The notes under the pieces are model-generated. The model was not told the origin of the DNA, ran no database searches, and saw only the letters and a list, made by a program, of their open reading frames with translations. Shown here one piece after another: positions 35,979 through 43,815 of a stretch of 64,000 bases of DNA (position 1 is the first letter of the stretch; every line of letters starts with the position of its first letter). This DNA comes from Rhodospirillaceae bacterium (GTDB lineage: Bacteria > Pseudomonadota > Alphaproteobacteria > TMED109): positions 1 through 64,000 of the forward strand of contig CACGBM010000003.1 in assembly GCA_902571315.1 (NCBI GenBank), written 5' to 3'. The position numbers were made by a program, and so were the translations under genes.

Positions 35979-36674
35979 ATGAATAAAGTTATTATTACAG
36001 GTACATCTACAGGTATAGGGAATGCTATTGCTAAAAATCTTCTGAAACAAAATGTTACAGTCATTGGCATATCAAGAAAACACACCATAAAACATAAAAA
36101 TTATTTTGCAATATTTTTTGACTTAAATGATGTCAGAAATATTAAAAAAATTTTAGATGATATTATTTATAATCATAAAAAAATAGATGCTATTATAAGT
36201 AGTGCAGGTTACGGAGTTTTTGAAAACTTAGAAAATTTAAAGGAAAAAGAAGTTATAGATTTTTTTAATGTGAATTTATTAGCTCATATATTAATTTCAA
36301 AGATTTTAGTTTCACATTTTAAGAAAAAGAAAACTGGATATTTTATTTTTATGGGTTCAGAGGCTTCTCTGAAAGGTAACCAAAAGTCCACTCTTTATGC
36401 TACAGCTAAACATGGTTTGTTGGGTTTTGTTAAATCCTTTAGAGAAGAATGTAATAAGTCTGAAATTAGAGTTACAATTATAAATCCAGGGATGGTAAAT
36501 AGCTCCTTTTTTAAAAAATTAAAATTTTCTCCAGGGAAAAGCGTTAAAAATTCAATTAAATTAGCTGACATTGCAGAACTAGTTTTTTTTATATTAAAAA
36601 GCAATCGAAATATTAACTACAATGATATTTACTTGAGCCCAATAAAAAAAGTTATAAATTTTAAAAATAATTAA
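35979..36674 (+). CDS. Short-chain dehydrogenase/reductase (SDR)
   Basis: 231 residues; cofactor loop GTSTGIGNAIA at 8-18, SSAGYG near 74 and catalytic YATAK near 143 with upstream Ser in MGSEAS. Last gene of the glycosyltransferase-nucleosidase-SPL-SDR run, spaced 2 bases from the radical SAM gene. Substrate not deducible. A sigma-54-like promoter starts 6 bases after its stop. Confidence 0.85.
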   Translation: MNKVIITGTSTGIGNAIAKNLLKQNVTVIGISRKHTIKHKNYFAIFFDLNDVRNIKKILDDIIYNHKKIDAIISSAGYGVFENLENLKEKEVIDFFNVNLLAHILISKILVSHFKKKKTGYFIFMGSEASLKGNQKSTLYATAKHGLLGFVKSFREECNKSEIRVTIINPGMVNSSFFKKLKFSPGKSVKNSIKLADIAELVFFILKSNRNINYNDIYLSPIKKVINFKNN

Positions 36675-36679
36675 AAATC

Positions 36680-36695
36680 TGGCATAAAGATTGCG
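36680..36695 (+). promoter_or_regulatory. Sigma-54 (RpoN)-type promoter upstream of fliG
   Basis: TGGCATAAAGATTGCG matches the -24/-12 consensus TGGCAC-N5-TTGC with the invariant GG and GC dinucleotides at exact spacing. It lies 60 bases upstream of the fliG ATG (36755) in an 80-base intergenic gap, giving an expected leader of about 50 bases. Sigma-54 control of flagellar genes is well known in alphaproteobacteria such as Caulobacter. Confidence 0.72.
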
Positions 36696-36754
36696 TTATT
36701 TATAAAAGTAATAACTAAATGTTAATATTTTGACATTTGAAAGGATGTGCTATA

Positions 36755-37804
36755 ATGGCAAATACTAATATGGCAGAGGAACAAAATACAGATGCTCAAG
36801 AAGTGTTTGAGTCACTTAGTGGTACTCAAAAATGTGCTATTTTAATGTTGCTGATAGGTGAGGAAGAAGCTGCTAACATTATGACAAATTTAAACCCTGA
36901 TGAAGTTAAATCATTGGGAACAGCTATGTATCAAGTTCAAGATATAGACCAAGATACTGTAAATATGGTATTAGATGAGTTTTTGTCCATAATTAAAGCT
37001 AATACAGCACTAGGGTTTGGAGCAACTAATTATATTTCTACAGTCATGTCAAAAGCACTAGGTCAAGAAAAAGCTCAATCAGTATTATCTAAAATAACTC
37101 CACAAGATGCACAAAAGCCTATAGACATTCTCCAATGGATGGATGCTAAATCAATTTCAGAATTAATAAATGATGAACATCCGCAAATTATTGCTGTTAT
37201 ATTGTCGTACCTTGAATCAGCGGTAGCTTCAGATGTTTTAAGTCAATTAGACCCTAAAATACAGCCTGATATTATTTATAGACTATCCACATTAGAAAAT
37301 ATTCAGCCTGAAGCTTTAAAAGAGTTAGAATCAGTAATGGAAAGAAAGTTTAATTCCAATGCTTCTTTAAGAGCTACTCAAGCAGGTGGAATAAGAGCCG
37401 CTGCTAATGTAATGAATTATCTTAAATCAAATGTTGAAGCTACTGTTATGAAAGAATTGACTAAAAGAGATAAAGATGTTGCAAAAGAAATTCAAGAAAA
37501 TATGTTTGACTTCGAGAACTTAGCTGGAATTGATGATAAGAGCATGCAGTTCTTAATTAGGAGTTTAGATAATGAATTAATAGTTGTAGCCTTAAAAGGA
37601 GCAGATGACTCATTGTCAGAAAAGTTTTTTGCTAGTATGTCTCAAAGAGCTGCGGCAAACATAAAGGATGAAATGGAAGCCTTAGGTCCTATGAGGTTAA
37701 CTGATGTTCAAGAAGCGCAAAAACAAGTGATAGCAGTAGCTAGGCAATTAGCTGACGAAGGACAAATAGTGCTTTCTGGTAGAGGTGGAGACGAATATTT
37801 ATAG
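36755..37804 (+). CDS. fliG: Flagellar motor switch protein FliG
   Basis: Rotor protein that transmits stator torque and sets rotation direction. 349 residues from ATG 36755; AAGGATG lies about 10 bases upstream. N-domain GTQKCAILMLLIGEEEAA; middle-domain EHPQ motif at 141-144 (EHPQIIAVILSYL); C-domain MFDFENLAGIDDKSMQ and the charged torque helix SLDNELIVVALKGA; typical tail DEGQIVLSGRGGDEYL. It is the only flagellar structural gene in the window, a lone fliG rather than part of a fliF-fliG-fliN block. A TATAAT overlaps the ATG but is poorly spaced from TTGACA. Confidence 0.93.
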   Translation: MANTNMAEEQNTDAQEVFESLSGTQKCAILMLLIGEEEAANIMTNLNPDEVKSLGTAMYQVQDIDQDTVNMVLDEFLSIIKANTALGFGATNYISTVMSKALGQEKAQSVLSKITPQDAQKPIDILQWMDAKSISELINDEHPQIIAVILSYLESAVASDVLSQLDPKIQPDIIYRLSTLENIQPEALKELESVMERKFNSNASLRATQAGGIRAAANVMNYLKSNVEATVMKELTKRDKDVAKEIQENMFDFENLAGIDDKSMQFLIRSLDNELIVVALKGADDSLSEKFFASMSQRAAANIKDEMEALGPMRLTDVQEAQKQVIAVARQLADEGQIVLSGRGGDEYL

Positions 37805-37808
37805 TCCA

Positions 37809-38111
37809 ATGAATGAAAGTAAACTAGAACATTATACTGAAAGATTTTTACTATTATTTTTTTTATTTCTTATAGTAAGCAAGTCTTGGGCTCCAGCAAG
37901 AATGCATAAAAATACGATAATTTATCCTACTGGACATAAGTATGAACAAAAAGAAAAATATGAAGTTTGTAGGTTAAAAAAGGAATTAAGAAAACCAACA
38001 GAAATTAAGTGCTTCTATACAAGGCAAGATAAATTAGGCTCTGAATTAATTATTACTAATGATCAACCCACTTTTTCTTGTTTAAAAGAGATGAAGTGTA
38101 AGAGAGAATAA
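37809..38111 (+). CDS. Small secreted or membrane-anchored four-cysteine protein
   Basis: 100 residues from the ATG at 37809, four bases after the fliG stop (an overlapping earlier Met at 37785 would extend it 8 residues into fliG). Hydrophobic segment at about 13-27 followed by SWAPA, compatible with signal peptidase cleavage. The remaining 70 residues are basic and contain Cys54, Cys68, Cys91 and Cys97, suggesting two disulfides in the periplasm. I do not recognise the family. Immediate linkage to fliG suggests a shared transcript and perhaps an envelope role connected to the motor. Confidence 0.62.
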   Translation: MNESKLEHYTERFLLLFFLFLIVSKSWAPARMHKNTIIYPTGHKYEQKEKYEVCRLKKELRKPTEIKCFYTRQDKLGSELIITNDQPTFSCLKEMKCKRE

Positions 38112-38157
38112 TAGCTTTTTTATTGACCTATAGATTTTGTAGTATTATTGTATAAAT

Positions 38158-38805
38158 ATGGCTGGTAGAGGGAAAGAAGAAGAAGGTTATTCAGTAGAAG
38201 CTCAAGAAAATATGGGCGTTGCTATAGAAGAATTTAAAGAGTCTCTAATTCCAATTGGATCAGAAGAAGCAAACAAAAATGTCTTCGCAACAATAAAAAT
38301 AATGGTTAAGGGTGTCAGAAGAAGGCTAGTTGATTTAGGAAATGTTGATGCTCCGGAGGGTCCATTAAAAATCCAACTAATGATTTTTAATAAAGAGCAT
38401 ATACCTCTAATCATAGAACAATTAAAAGAAGAGGGGTTCAAACCTCGTACTGATGCAGGATCTCAATATGTTAAAGTTGATGTTCCTCCACCAACAAGAT
38501 TACAATTAATGGATGTAGCTTCTGATGTAGATAGAAGAACTAAGTCTTGTATAGGTAAAATAAATAAAATACGAAGCAATACTGCCATAAGAATTACAAA
38601 GGCTGTAGAAAATGAATTTATAGACCCAAGAACAGCAGGTATTGCTAATAAAAAAATAGAGAAAAACTTTATTAAATATGAAACAGATGCTATCAAAGCT
38701 GGAATGTTAAAAAAAATTGATATCTTGGGAAAGTGGTTCTCTCCTGAGAATGAAAGAGAAAAAAATTTAATGGCACAAATTAATAAAAAAAAAAAGCAGG
38801 AATAG
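38158..38805 (+). CDS. Divergent ribosome-recycling-factor-like protein
   Basis: 215 residues, soluble, highly charged. By eye it aligns to RRF (185 residues): an N-terminal helix ENMGVAIEEFKESLIPI, then LKIQLMIF, DAGSQYVKVDVPPPT matching RRF GSDIRVPLPPLT, and a long helix in which Arg139 falls exactly on the essential E. coli Arg132 without gaps. The domain II segment differs and there is about 30 residues more at the C-terminus. The true frr gene normally follows pyrH and is not here, so this is probably a paralogue. It follows fliG and the cysteine protein and may be cotranscribed; function unknown. Confidence 0.68.
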   Translation: MAGRGKEEEGYSVEAQENMGVAIEEFKESLIPIGSEEANKNVFATIKIMVKGVRRRLVDLGNVDAPEGPLKIQLMIFNKEHIPLIIEQLKEEGFKPRTDAGSQYVKVDVPPPTRLQLMDVASDVDRRTKSCIGKINKIRSNTAIRITKAVENEFIDPRTAGIANKKIEKNFIKYETDAIKAGMLKKIDILGKWFSPENEREKNLMAQINKKKKQE

Positions 38806-38812
38806 TAGAAGA

Positions 38813-39238
38813 TTAACCTTTATTAATATCTTTTTTAATAGAAGAAAGAAGATGCAGTTGCCTCCATATTTCCTCAGACTTTTTGTTACTATCGTGAAGC
38901 CTTAAAGATAATGTTCTTATTATCGCCTTTAATATAGGATCGGCATTTTCTACTTTACTAAAAAAAAGTTCTTTTTCTATTATTAGTAAACGACTATCTT
39001 TTGCAGCTTTAGCAGAAACACTATGGTCTTTATTAAAGAGGCTACTTATTTCTCCAAAAAGTTCTCCTTCTTTAACACTTCCTATCACATAATCACTAGC
39101 ACTAATGATTTCAACTTCTCCGGTATAAATATAATATGCAAATTTTGGTTTTTCATTTACTTTATAAATGAAGGAGTCTTTTTTATAGTTTATTTGCTCT
39201 AATCCGGAATTAGTGATATTTGTTGTTATATTACTCAT
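38813..39238 (-). CDS. Single-domain cyclic-nucleotide-binding (CRP-type effector) protein
   Basis: About 141 residues from the ATG at 39238. A cNMP-binding beta-roll with YYIYTGEVEIIS, the phosphate-cassette segment FGEISSLFNKDHSVSAKA and RLLIIEKELF. No DNA-binding domain follows, only a C-terminal helical tail, so it must act by protein contact. The cassette lacks the typical RxA arginine pattern (HSVSAKA), so ligand binding is uncertain. Diverges from rhomboid and converges on the RRF-like gene with 7 bases between. Confidence 0.82.
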   Translation of the reverse strand: MSNITTNITNSGLEQINYKKDSFIYKVNEKPKFAYYIYTGEVEIISASDYVIGSVKEGELFGEISSLFNKDHSVSAKAAKDSRLLIIEKELFFSKVENADPILKAIIRTLSLRLHDSNKKSEEIWRQLHLLSSIKKDINKG

Positions 39239-39279
39239 AATTAAGTGTACCAAATATTTGACTGTTTTATTATAAAATT

Positions 39280-39996
39280 ATGTTTCCTTTAAAAGATGAT
39301 AACCCTACTCAAACTAAACCTATAGTTACAATAGCCCTGATAGCTATTTGTGTTTGTATATTTCTATACCAATTCTCCTTATTACATTCAGAGAATACCT
39401 TTATTATTAATAGTTTTGGTATGAAACCAAAAGAGCTTTTTCTTAATCCAGGTTTAACTAATTATTCTACAGTTTTTTCTAGTATGTTTTTGCACGGAGG
39501 ATTTATGCATTTAATAGGGAATATGCTTTTTCTATGGATTTATGGAAATAATATCGAAGATGCTATGGGGCATACTAAATTTTTACTATTCTATTTTGCG
39601 TGTGGATTAGCAGCGGCTCTTTCACAAGCTCTAGTAACACCCAACTCAGATATTCCAATGATCGGTGCCTCTGGTGCCGTATCGGGAGTTTTAAGCGCTT
39701 ACTTGCTGCTCTATCCTAAAGCCAGAGTATCAACTTTAATTTTTATCTTTTTCTTTATTACCGTTATTAGAATACCAGCAGGTATACTGATATTAATTTG
39801 GTTTGCTACTCAGCTCGTTAATGCTAATTTGACTGATCCTAATAGCCCTGGAGTAGCATGGTTTGCTCATATAGGAGGTTTTTTGATGGGAATATTATTA
39901 TTACCTTTTCTAAAGAAAAAAAATATAAAATATTTTGCCTCAGGTAATAAACATAGTCTTGTACAAAAAAATATAAGATTGCGTTTTAGGAAATAA
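39280..39996 (+). CDS. Rhomboid-family intramembrane serine protease
   Basis: 238 residues, about six membrane segments. Catalytic Ser131 in IGASGAVSGVLSAYL and His197 in AHIGGFLMG, plus the HGGFMHLIGNMLFLW motif at 72-86. Substrate unknown. It diverges from the cyclic-nucleotide-binding gene and converges on the Y-family polymerase with 2 bases between. Confidence 0.93.
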   Translation: MFPLKDDNPTQTKPIVTIALIAICVCIFLYQFSLLHSENTFIINSFGMKPKELFLNPGLTNYSTVFSSMFLHGGFMHLIGNMLFLWIYGNNIEDAMGHTKFLLFYFACGLAAALSQALVTPNSDIPMIGASGAVSGVLSAYLLLYPKARVSTLIFIFFFITVIRIPAGILILIWFATQLVNANLTDPNSPGVAWFAHIGGFLMGILLLPFLKKKNIKYFASGNKHSLVQKNIRLRFRK

Positions 39997-39998
39997 AA

Positions 39999-41258
39999 TT
40001 ATTCATAAAATTCTTTTATATCAGGAATCCTTGTAAAAGCTACTTTAGTACCAGAAAAGTCAGATATATTTTTAGGTAAGCTGCCTATTGTTATACTATC
40101 TCTACCAAATTTTGAATTTATCATATCTATAGTATCGGATAAACTCTTTCTCTTTTTTATAGTGTTTTCAAAGTTATTATTTAGATATTGAAAAAAGTTA
40201 GTTTGAGCTGACTCTAGAGGCTCTAAATCATATAAAACAACACTAACTTGTTTAATTCTTTTTATTTTATTTGATATTAGTATTTCTTTCCATGTTAAAT
40301 CTGATTGTTCCAATAAAGTAATACTGTCATTTATTTTATTAAACTTTTTTTTTCCTTCTATAGAGTAACCACTTTTTATTTTGATATATATTTTTATTTT
40401 TTTACAAAAATACCTTTTTCTTCTTAATCTACTCGCTGCTTTTAGTACAAGTCTATTTAGTATGTGCTTTGCTAAATTAGGCCTTCTCCAATTTGGATGT
40501 AACACATGACTGTGACCAATAGTACTTGTCTTAGTAGTTATTTCTTCAATGTCATTACCTCTTAACATATTCCAAAATCTTTCTCCTTGTACACTGCCCC
40601 ATATCGTCCGCATATTTTTAGGAGATAATTTATACAGGTCATTAATAGTTTGTACATTGGCTAGTATTAACCTTCTCTCCATTCTTTTTCCTATGCCTGT
40701 TAGATCAGAAAGTTTAAGTTTTTTTATTTTGTGAGGTAGTGCGTCTCTAAAAAGTATTTTTAACCCATTAGGTTTTTTTAAATTACTTGCTGTTTTTGCT
40801 AAAAATTTATTAGTTGATATGCCTATGGAACAGCTTATGTAATCTCCCACATTCTTTTTAATACCTGACTTTATATTAATAGCTAAAGAGACAGCATTTT
40901 TAGGTTTACATTCTTTTCCTATTAATTTACAAGCTACCTCATCTATAGAGCAAACACGTTCTATGGGAATGTGCTTGTTAATCTCATTGATCAACTTATG
41001 ATGATAAGCTATATATTTTTCATGATTTGCTTGAATACAAATAATATCAGGGCAAAGCTTTTTTGCTTCTGCTATCATGGTACCAGTTTTTATACCCTTT
41101 TTTTTAGCTTCATAACTTGCAGCAATAGCACAAGTATAATCTGTAATAGATGGAACTATAGCAATAGGGCGATTTCTAAGAGGTGGATTTATTTGTTGTT
41201 CAATAGTAGCAAAGTAACTATTGAAGTCTAAATATAACCATTTCAGATTTTTGTTCAT
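39999..41258 (-). CDS. dinB: Y-family DNA polymerase (DinB-like)
   Basis: Translesion polymerase, 419 residues. Catalytic acids Asp11 (LYLDFNSYFA) and Asp106/Glu107 (CSIDEVAC) are kept; GISTNKFLAKTAS and the helix-hairpin-helix LSDLTGIGKRMERRL follow, then a little-finger domain. The C-terminal GTKVAFTRIPDIKEFYE is typical of an alphaproteobacterial subgroup. LexA-type repeats overlap and precede the start codon, so it should be SOS-regulated. The second Asp of the first motif (DxD) is Asn. Confidence 0.92.
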   Translation of the reverse strand: MNKNLKWLYLDFNSYFATIEQQINPPLRNRPIAIVPSITDYTCAIAASYEAKKKGIKTGTMIAEAKKLCPDIICIQANHEKYIAYHHKLINEINKHIPIERVCSIDEVACKLIGKECKPKNAVSLAINIKSGIKKNVGDYISCSIGISTNKFLAKTASNLKKPNGLKILFRDALPHKIKKLKLSDLTGIGKRMERRLILANVQTINDLYKLSPKNMRTIWGSVQGERFWNMLRGNDIEEITTKTSTIGHSHVLHPNWRRPNLAKHILNRLVLKAASRLRRKRYFCKKIKIYIKIKSGYSIEGKKKFNKINDSITLLEQSDLTWKEILISNKIKRIKQVSVVLYDLEPLESAQTNFFQYLNNNFENTIKKRKSLSDTIDMINSKFGRDSITIGSLPKNISDFSGTKVAFTRIPDIKEFYE

Positions 41259-41278
41259 TATTTGTTCACTTTATGTTC
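41253..41278 (-). promoter_or_regulatory. LexA (SOS) operator: three phased GTTC half-sites upstream of dinB
   Basis: Plus-strand GTTC at 41253-41256, 41264-41267 and 41275-41278, each separated by exactly 7 bases, giving two overlapping copies of the alphaproteobacterial LexA box GTTC-N7-GTTC. The lowest half-site shares one base with the dinB start codon (41258). The position fits repression of the Y-family polymerase. Confidence 0.82.
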
Positions 41279-41313
41279 TTATATAAAAATGTCAATAACG
41301 TATTCTAAGATTC

Positions 41314-42201
41314 TTAAAAAATAAAGTCCTTAATAATATAATTTGGAAAAGCTGAATATTTTTTGCAAAGTTTATCAATACTATTTTTATATACTTCATA
41401 ATTATTACTGTTAGTTAATTCATGTTTATGAATGCCATTAGTAATTAATAAAGAATTAAGTTTATTGTTATTAGCACCTAGTATGTCTGTTTCAAGAGAG
41501 TCACCTATAACTAAAACTTTATCTAAAGCTAACTTAGTATTGAAACTTTTTAAAATATTAAAAGATTTTTCATACATAGCCTGAAAAGGCTTTCCATATC
41601 TAAACACTTCACCTCCATTATTATGATAATAATCTGCTAATATGCCAGCACAAGTAATTAATTGTCCATTTTGTCTAATCACTACTTTATCAGGGTTAGC
41701 ACATACTAAAGGTAAATTATATTTTAATGCCTCATTAAGCTCTTTTTTATAATTGTTGAGTGTATGATCAAAATCTCTGGTTCCACAGACTAATACGAAA
41801 GAGCTTTTACTTATAGAAGAGACTTCTTTGATTTCAAGATTTTTTGCTATACCCTTATCAAGTTCTTGACCAATGAAGTAATAATTTTTACCTAGTAAAG
41901 ATAATCTTTTCTTATTAGAAAGACAATCTTCACGGCAGACTTCACCTGATGAAACAATATTATCATATAAATTGTTATTAATTCCTATGGAACTCAACTT
42001 ATCAGATACTATTTTAGCTCTTCTAGGAGCATTGGAAAGAAGAATGATATTTTTATTTTTTTCTTTTAATTTTTTTAAAGTTAATTTTGCATATTTATAA
42101 GCTTCTATGCCGTCCCATAGGACTCCCCAAATATCAATAATAAAGGCATCATAGTTATTGATGATTTGATTTATATTATTTAATGATTTATAGCTTTGCA
42201 T
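41314..42201 (-). CDS. HAD class IIA hydrolase (TIGR01459-type)
   Basis: 295 residues of the NagD/PGPase-like class IIA HAD group. Motif I DAFIIDIWGVLWDG, motif II LLSNAPRR, motif III region with RYGKPFQAMYEKSF and motif IV VIGDSLETDILGAN. This alphaproteobacterial subgroup has no firm substrate; sugar phosphates are likely. It lies 4 bases after pyrD on the same strand. Confidence 0.87.
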   Translation of the reverse strand: MQSYKSLNNINQIINNYDAFIIDIWGVLWDGIEAYKYAKLTLKKLKEKNKNIILLSNAPRRAKIVSDKLSSIGINNNLYDNIVSSGEVCREDCLSNKKRLSLLGKNYYFIGQELDKGIAKNLEIKEVSSISKSSFVLVCGTRDFDHTLNNYKKELNEALKYNLPLVCANPDKVVIRQNGQLITCAGILADYYHNNGGEVFRYGKPFQAMYEKSFNILKSFNTKLALDKVLVIGDSLETDILGANNNKLNSLLITNGIHKHELTNSNNYEVYKNSIDKLCKKYSAFPNYIIKDFIF

Positions 42202-42205
42202 GAAA

Positions 42206-43243
42206 TTACTTATTTAGTTTAGATAATTTAATGAAATCAAGAACCATATTATCTACTATGCTTATTCCATTATATATTAAAGAACTATAAACTTGAACAG
42301 CGTTGGCCCCTAGTTTAATTTTTTTAAAAACTTTTTCACCGCTATCAATGCCTCCAACTCCTATTAAAGTAATATTGCCTTTAGAAAATTTTTGTAATTT
42401 TTTTAAAATATTATTCGAATTTTTATATAGGGCATTTCCTGATATACCACCTTGTAATTTAGTATATTTTTTATTTTGAATAATTTTTTTATTTATAGAA
42501 GTGTTAGTAGCAATAATACCTTCAATTTGAAAGCTTTTTATAAGTTTAACAATACTTTTTAAATCAGAGTCTACTAGATCGGGAGCAATTTTTAATACTA
42601 GAGGAATTTTTCTTTTATTTTTTTTAAAATATTCTTCTCTTTTATTACTAAGGGTTTTTAATAAGGGAGCTAAGTTATTTTGCAGTTGAAGTTTTCGTAA
42701 GCCTGGAGTGTTAGGAGATGAAACGTTTATAGTAATGTAATCAGCAACTGAACAAAAAATTTCAAAGCATTTCTCATAGTCTTTTAGTGGATTTTTAGTA
42801 TTTTTATTACAGCCAATGTTAACGCCTATTAGAGGTTCTAAGCCTAAGGTGTGATATTTTCTAATTTTACATAGATTGTTAAATATTTTTGAAGCTCCTA
42901 AGTTGGGAAAACCTAATTTATTAATTATAGATTTTTCTTCTGGTACTCTAAAAACTCTTGGTTTACTATTTCCAACTTGAGGAAGTGGTGTCACTGTACC
43001 AATTTCTATAAAACTAAAGTTTTGCTTTAATAAGCCAGGCAATGCCTCTGCATTTTTGTCAAAACCTGCTGCAAGTCCTACAGGATGTGTTAATTTAAAG
43101 TTTAAAAATTTAATTTTTGTTATAGATTTTATAATTTTTTTTTTTGTGGGAACTAAATTATATTTCAATAAGAATATTGCAATTCTATGTGATATTTCCT
43201 CAGGTAACCTAAGTAAAAGCGATAAAAAGTATTTTTCTAACAT
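42206..43243 (-). CDS. pyrD: Dihydroorotate dehydrogenase (quinone), class 2
   Basis: Membrane-associated flavoenzyme of pyrimidine synthesis. 345 residues: an N-terminal helical segment for the membrane/quinone (LLRLPEEISHRIAIFLLKY), then LTHPVGLAAGFDKNAEA, NINVSSPNTPGLR-type motif (TINVSSPNTPGLRKLQ) with catalytic Ser, and IGVGGIDSGE for FMN phosphate. Diverges from purE. Confidence 0.96.
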   Translation of the reverse strand: MLEKYFLSLLLRLPEEISHRIAIFLLKYNLVPTKKKIIKSITKIKFLNFKLTHPVGLAAGFDKNAEALPGLLKQNFSFIEIGTVTPLPQVGNSKPRVFRVPEEKSIINKLGFPNLGASKIFNNLCKIRKYHTLGLEPLIGVNIGCNKNTKNPLKDYEKCFEIFCSVADYITINVSSPNTPGLRKLQLQNNLAPLLKTLSNKREEYFKKNKRKIPLVLKIAPDLVDSDLKSIVKLIKSFQIEGIIATNTSINKKIIQNKKYTKLQGGISGNALYKNSNNILKKLQKFSKGNITLIGVGGIDSGEKVFKKIKLGANAVQVYSSLIYNGISIVDNMVLDFIKLSKLNK

Positions 43244-43264
43244 AATACATTTATTATCATTTAA

Positions 43265-43292
43265 TTGAATTAAATAAAAGCAAAGTTATAAT
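43265..43292 (+). promoter_or_regulatory. Probable sigma-70 promoter for purE-purK
   Basis: TTGAAT at 43265-43270 and TATAAT at 43287-43292 with 16-base spacing, 34 bases before the purE ATG. The perfect -10 and plausible leader length make this one of the clearest vegetative promoters in the window. Confidence 0.6.
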
Positions 43293-43326
43293 ACTAACTT
43301 AATTATATTTCTTTTTGGAGTTAAAT

Positions 43327-43815
43327 ATGAAAAAAGATAAGGTAAGTATTATAATGGGAAGTCAGTCTGACTGGAAAACATTACAATTAGCAGAAAATAT
43401 ATTAAATGATTTTAACATTTCTAATGAAGTTAAAATAGTTTCGGCTCATAGAACTCCAGAGAGACTGTATAGATATGCTAAAAATGCTCATAAAAATAAT
43501 ATTAAAGTTATAATAGCAGGAGCTGGAGGAGCAGCCCATCTGCCAGGAATGGTAGCCTCGTTAACTAAAATTCCAGTATTAGGTGTCCCAATAGAAAGTA
43601 AGCTAATGAACGGACTTGATAGTTTATTATCTATAGTACAAATGCCTTATGGTATACCTACTGCAACTTTTGCGATTGGTGAATCAGGAGCTAAAAATGC
43701 TGCTTTATTTGCTGTATCCCTATTCGCAAATACTGACAAAAATATTTCAAAAAAATTAAGTAAGTGGAGAGACGATTTAACAAAGGCTGTAAGTGTAATT
43801 CCTAAAAGAAAATGA
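43327..43815 (+). CDS. purE: N5-carboxyaminoimidazole ribonucleotide mutase
   Basis: Purine pathway mutase converting N5-CAIR to CAIR. 162 residues from ATG 43327 (TTTGGAG 8-10 bases upstream); starting four codons earlier at a TTG would remove the RBS. Motifs: MGSQSDW near 11, [10 protein letters not shown] near 40 and [15 protein letters not shown] near 68. Overlaps purK by 4 bases. Confidence 0.97.
   Translation: MKKDKVSIIMGSQSDWKTLQLAENILNDFNISNEVKIVSAHRTPERLYRYAKNAHKNNIKVIIAGAGGAAHLPGMVASLTKIPVLGVPIESKLMNGLDSLLSIVQMPYGIPTATFAIGESGAKNAALFAVSLFANTDKNISKKLSKWRDDLTKAVSVIPKRK

Noticed and set aside
33286-36674. Genomic island next to tRNA-Thr
   Set aside because: The foreign-looking genes lie on the tRNA 5' side, whereas integration happens at the 3' side; no integrase or repeated tRNA end is visible and base composition does not stand out.
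36729-36756. TTGACA and TATAAT upstream of and overlapping the fliG ATG, as a sigma-70 promoter
   Set aside because: The spacing is only 15 bases and the -10 overlaps the start codon; the transcript would start inside the gene. The sigma-54 site upstream explains expression better.
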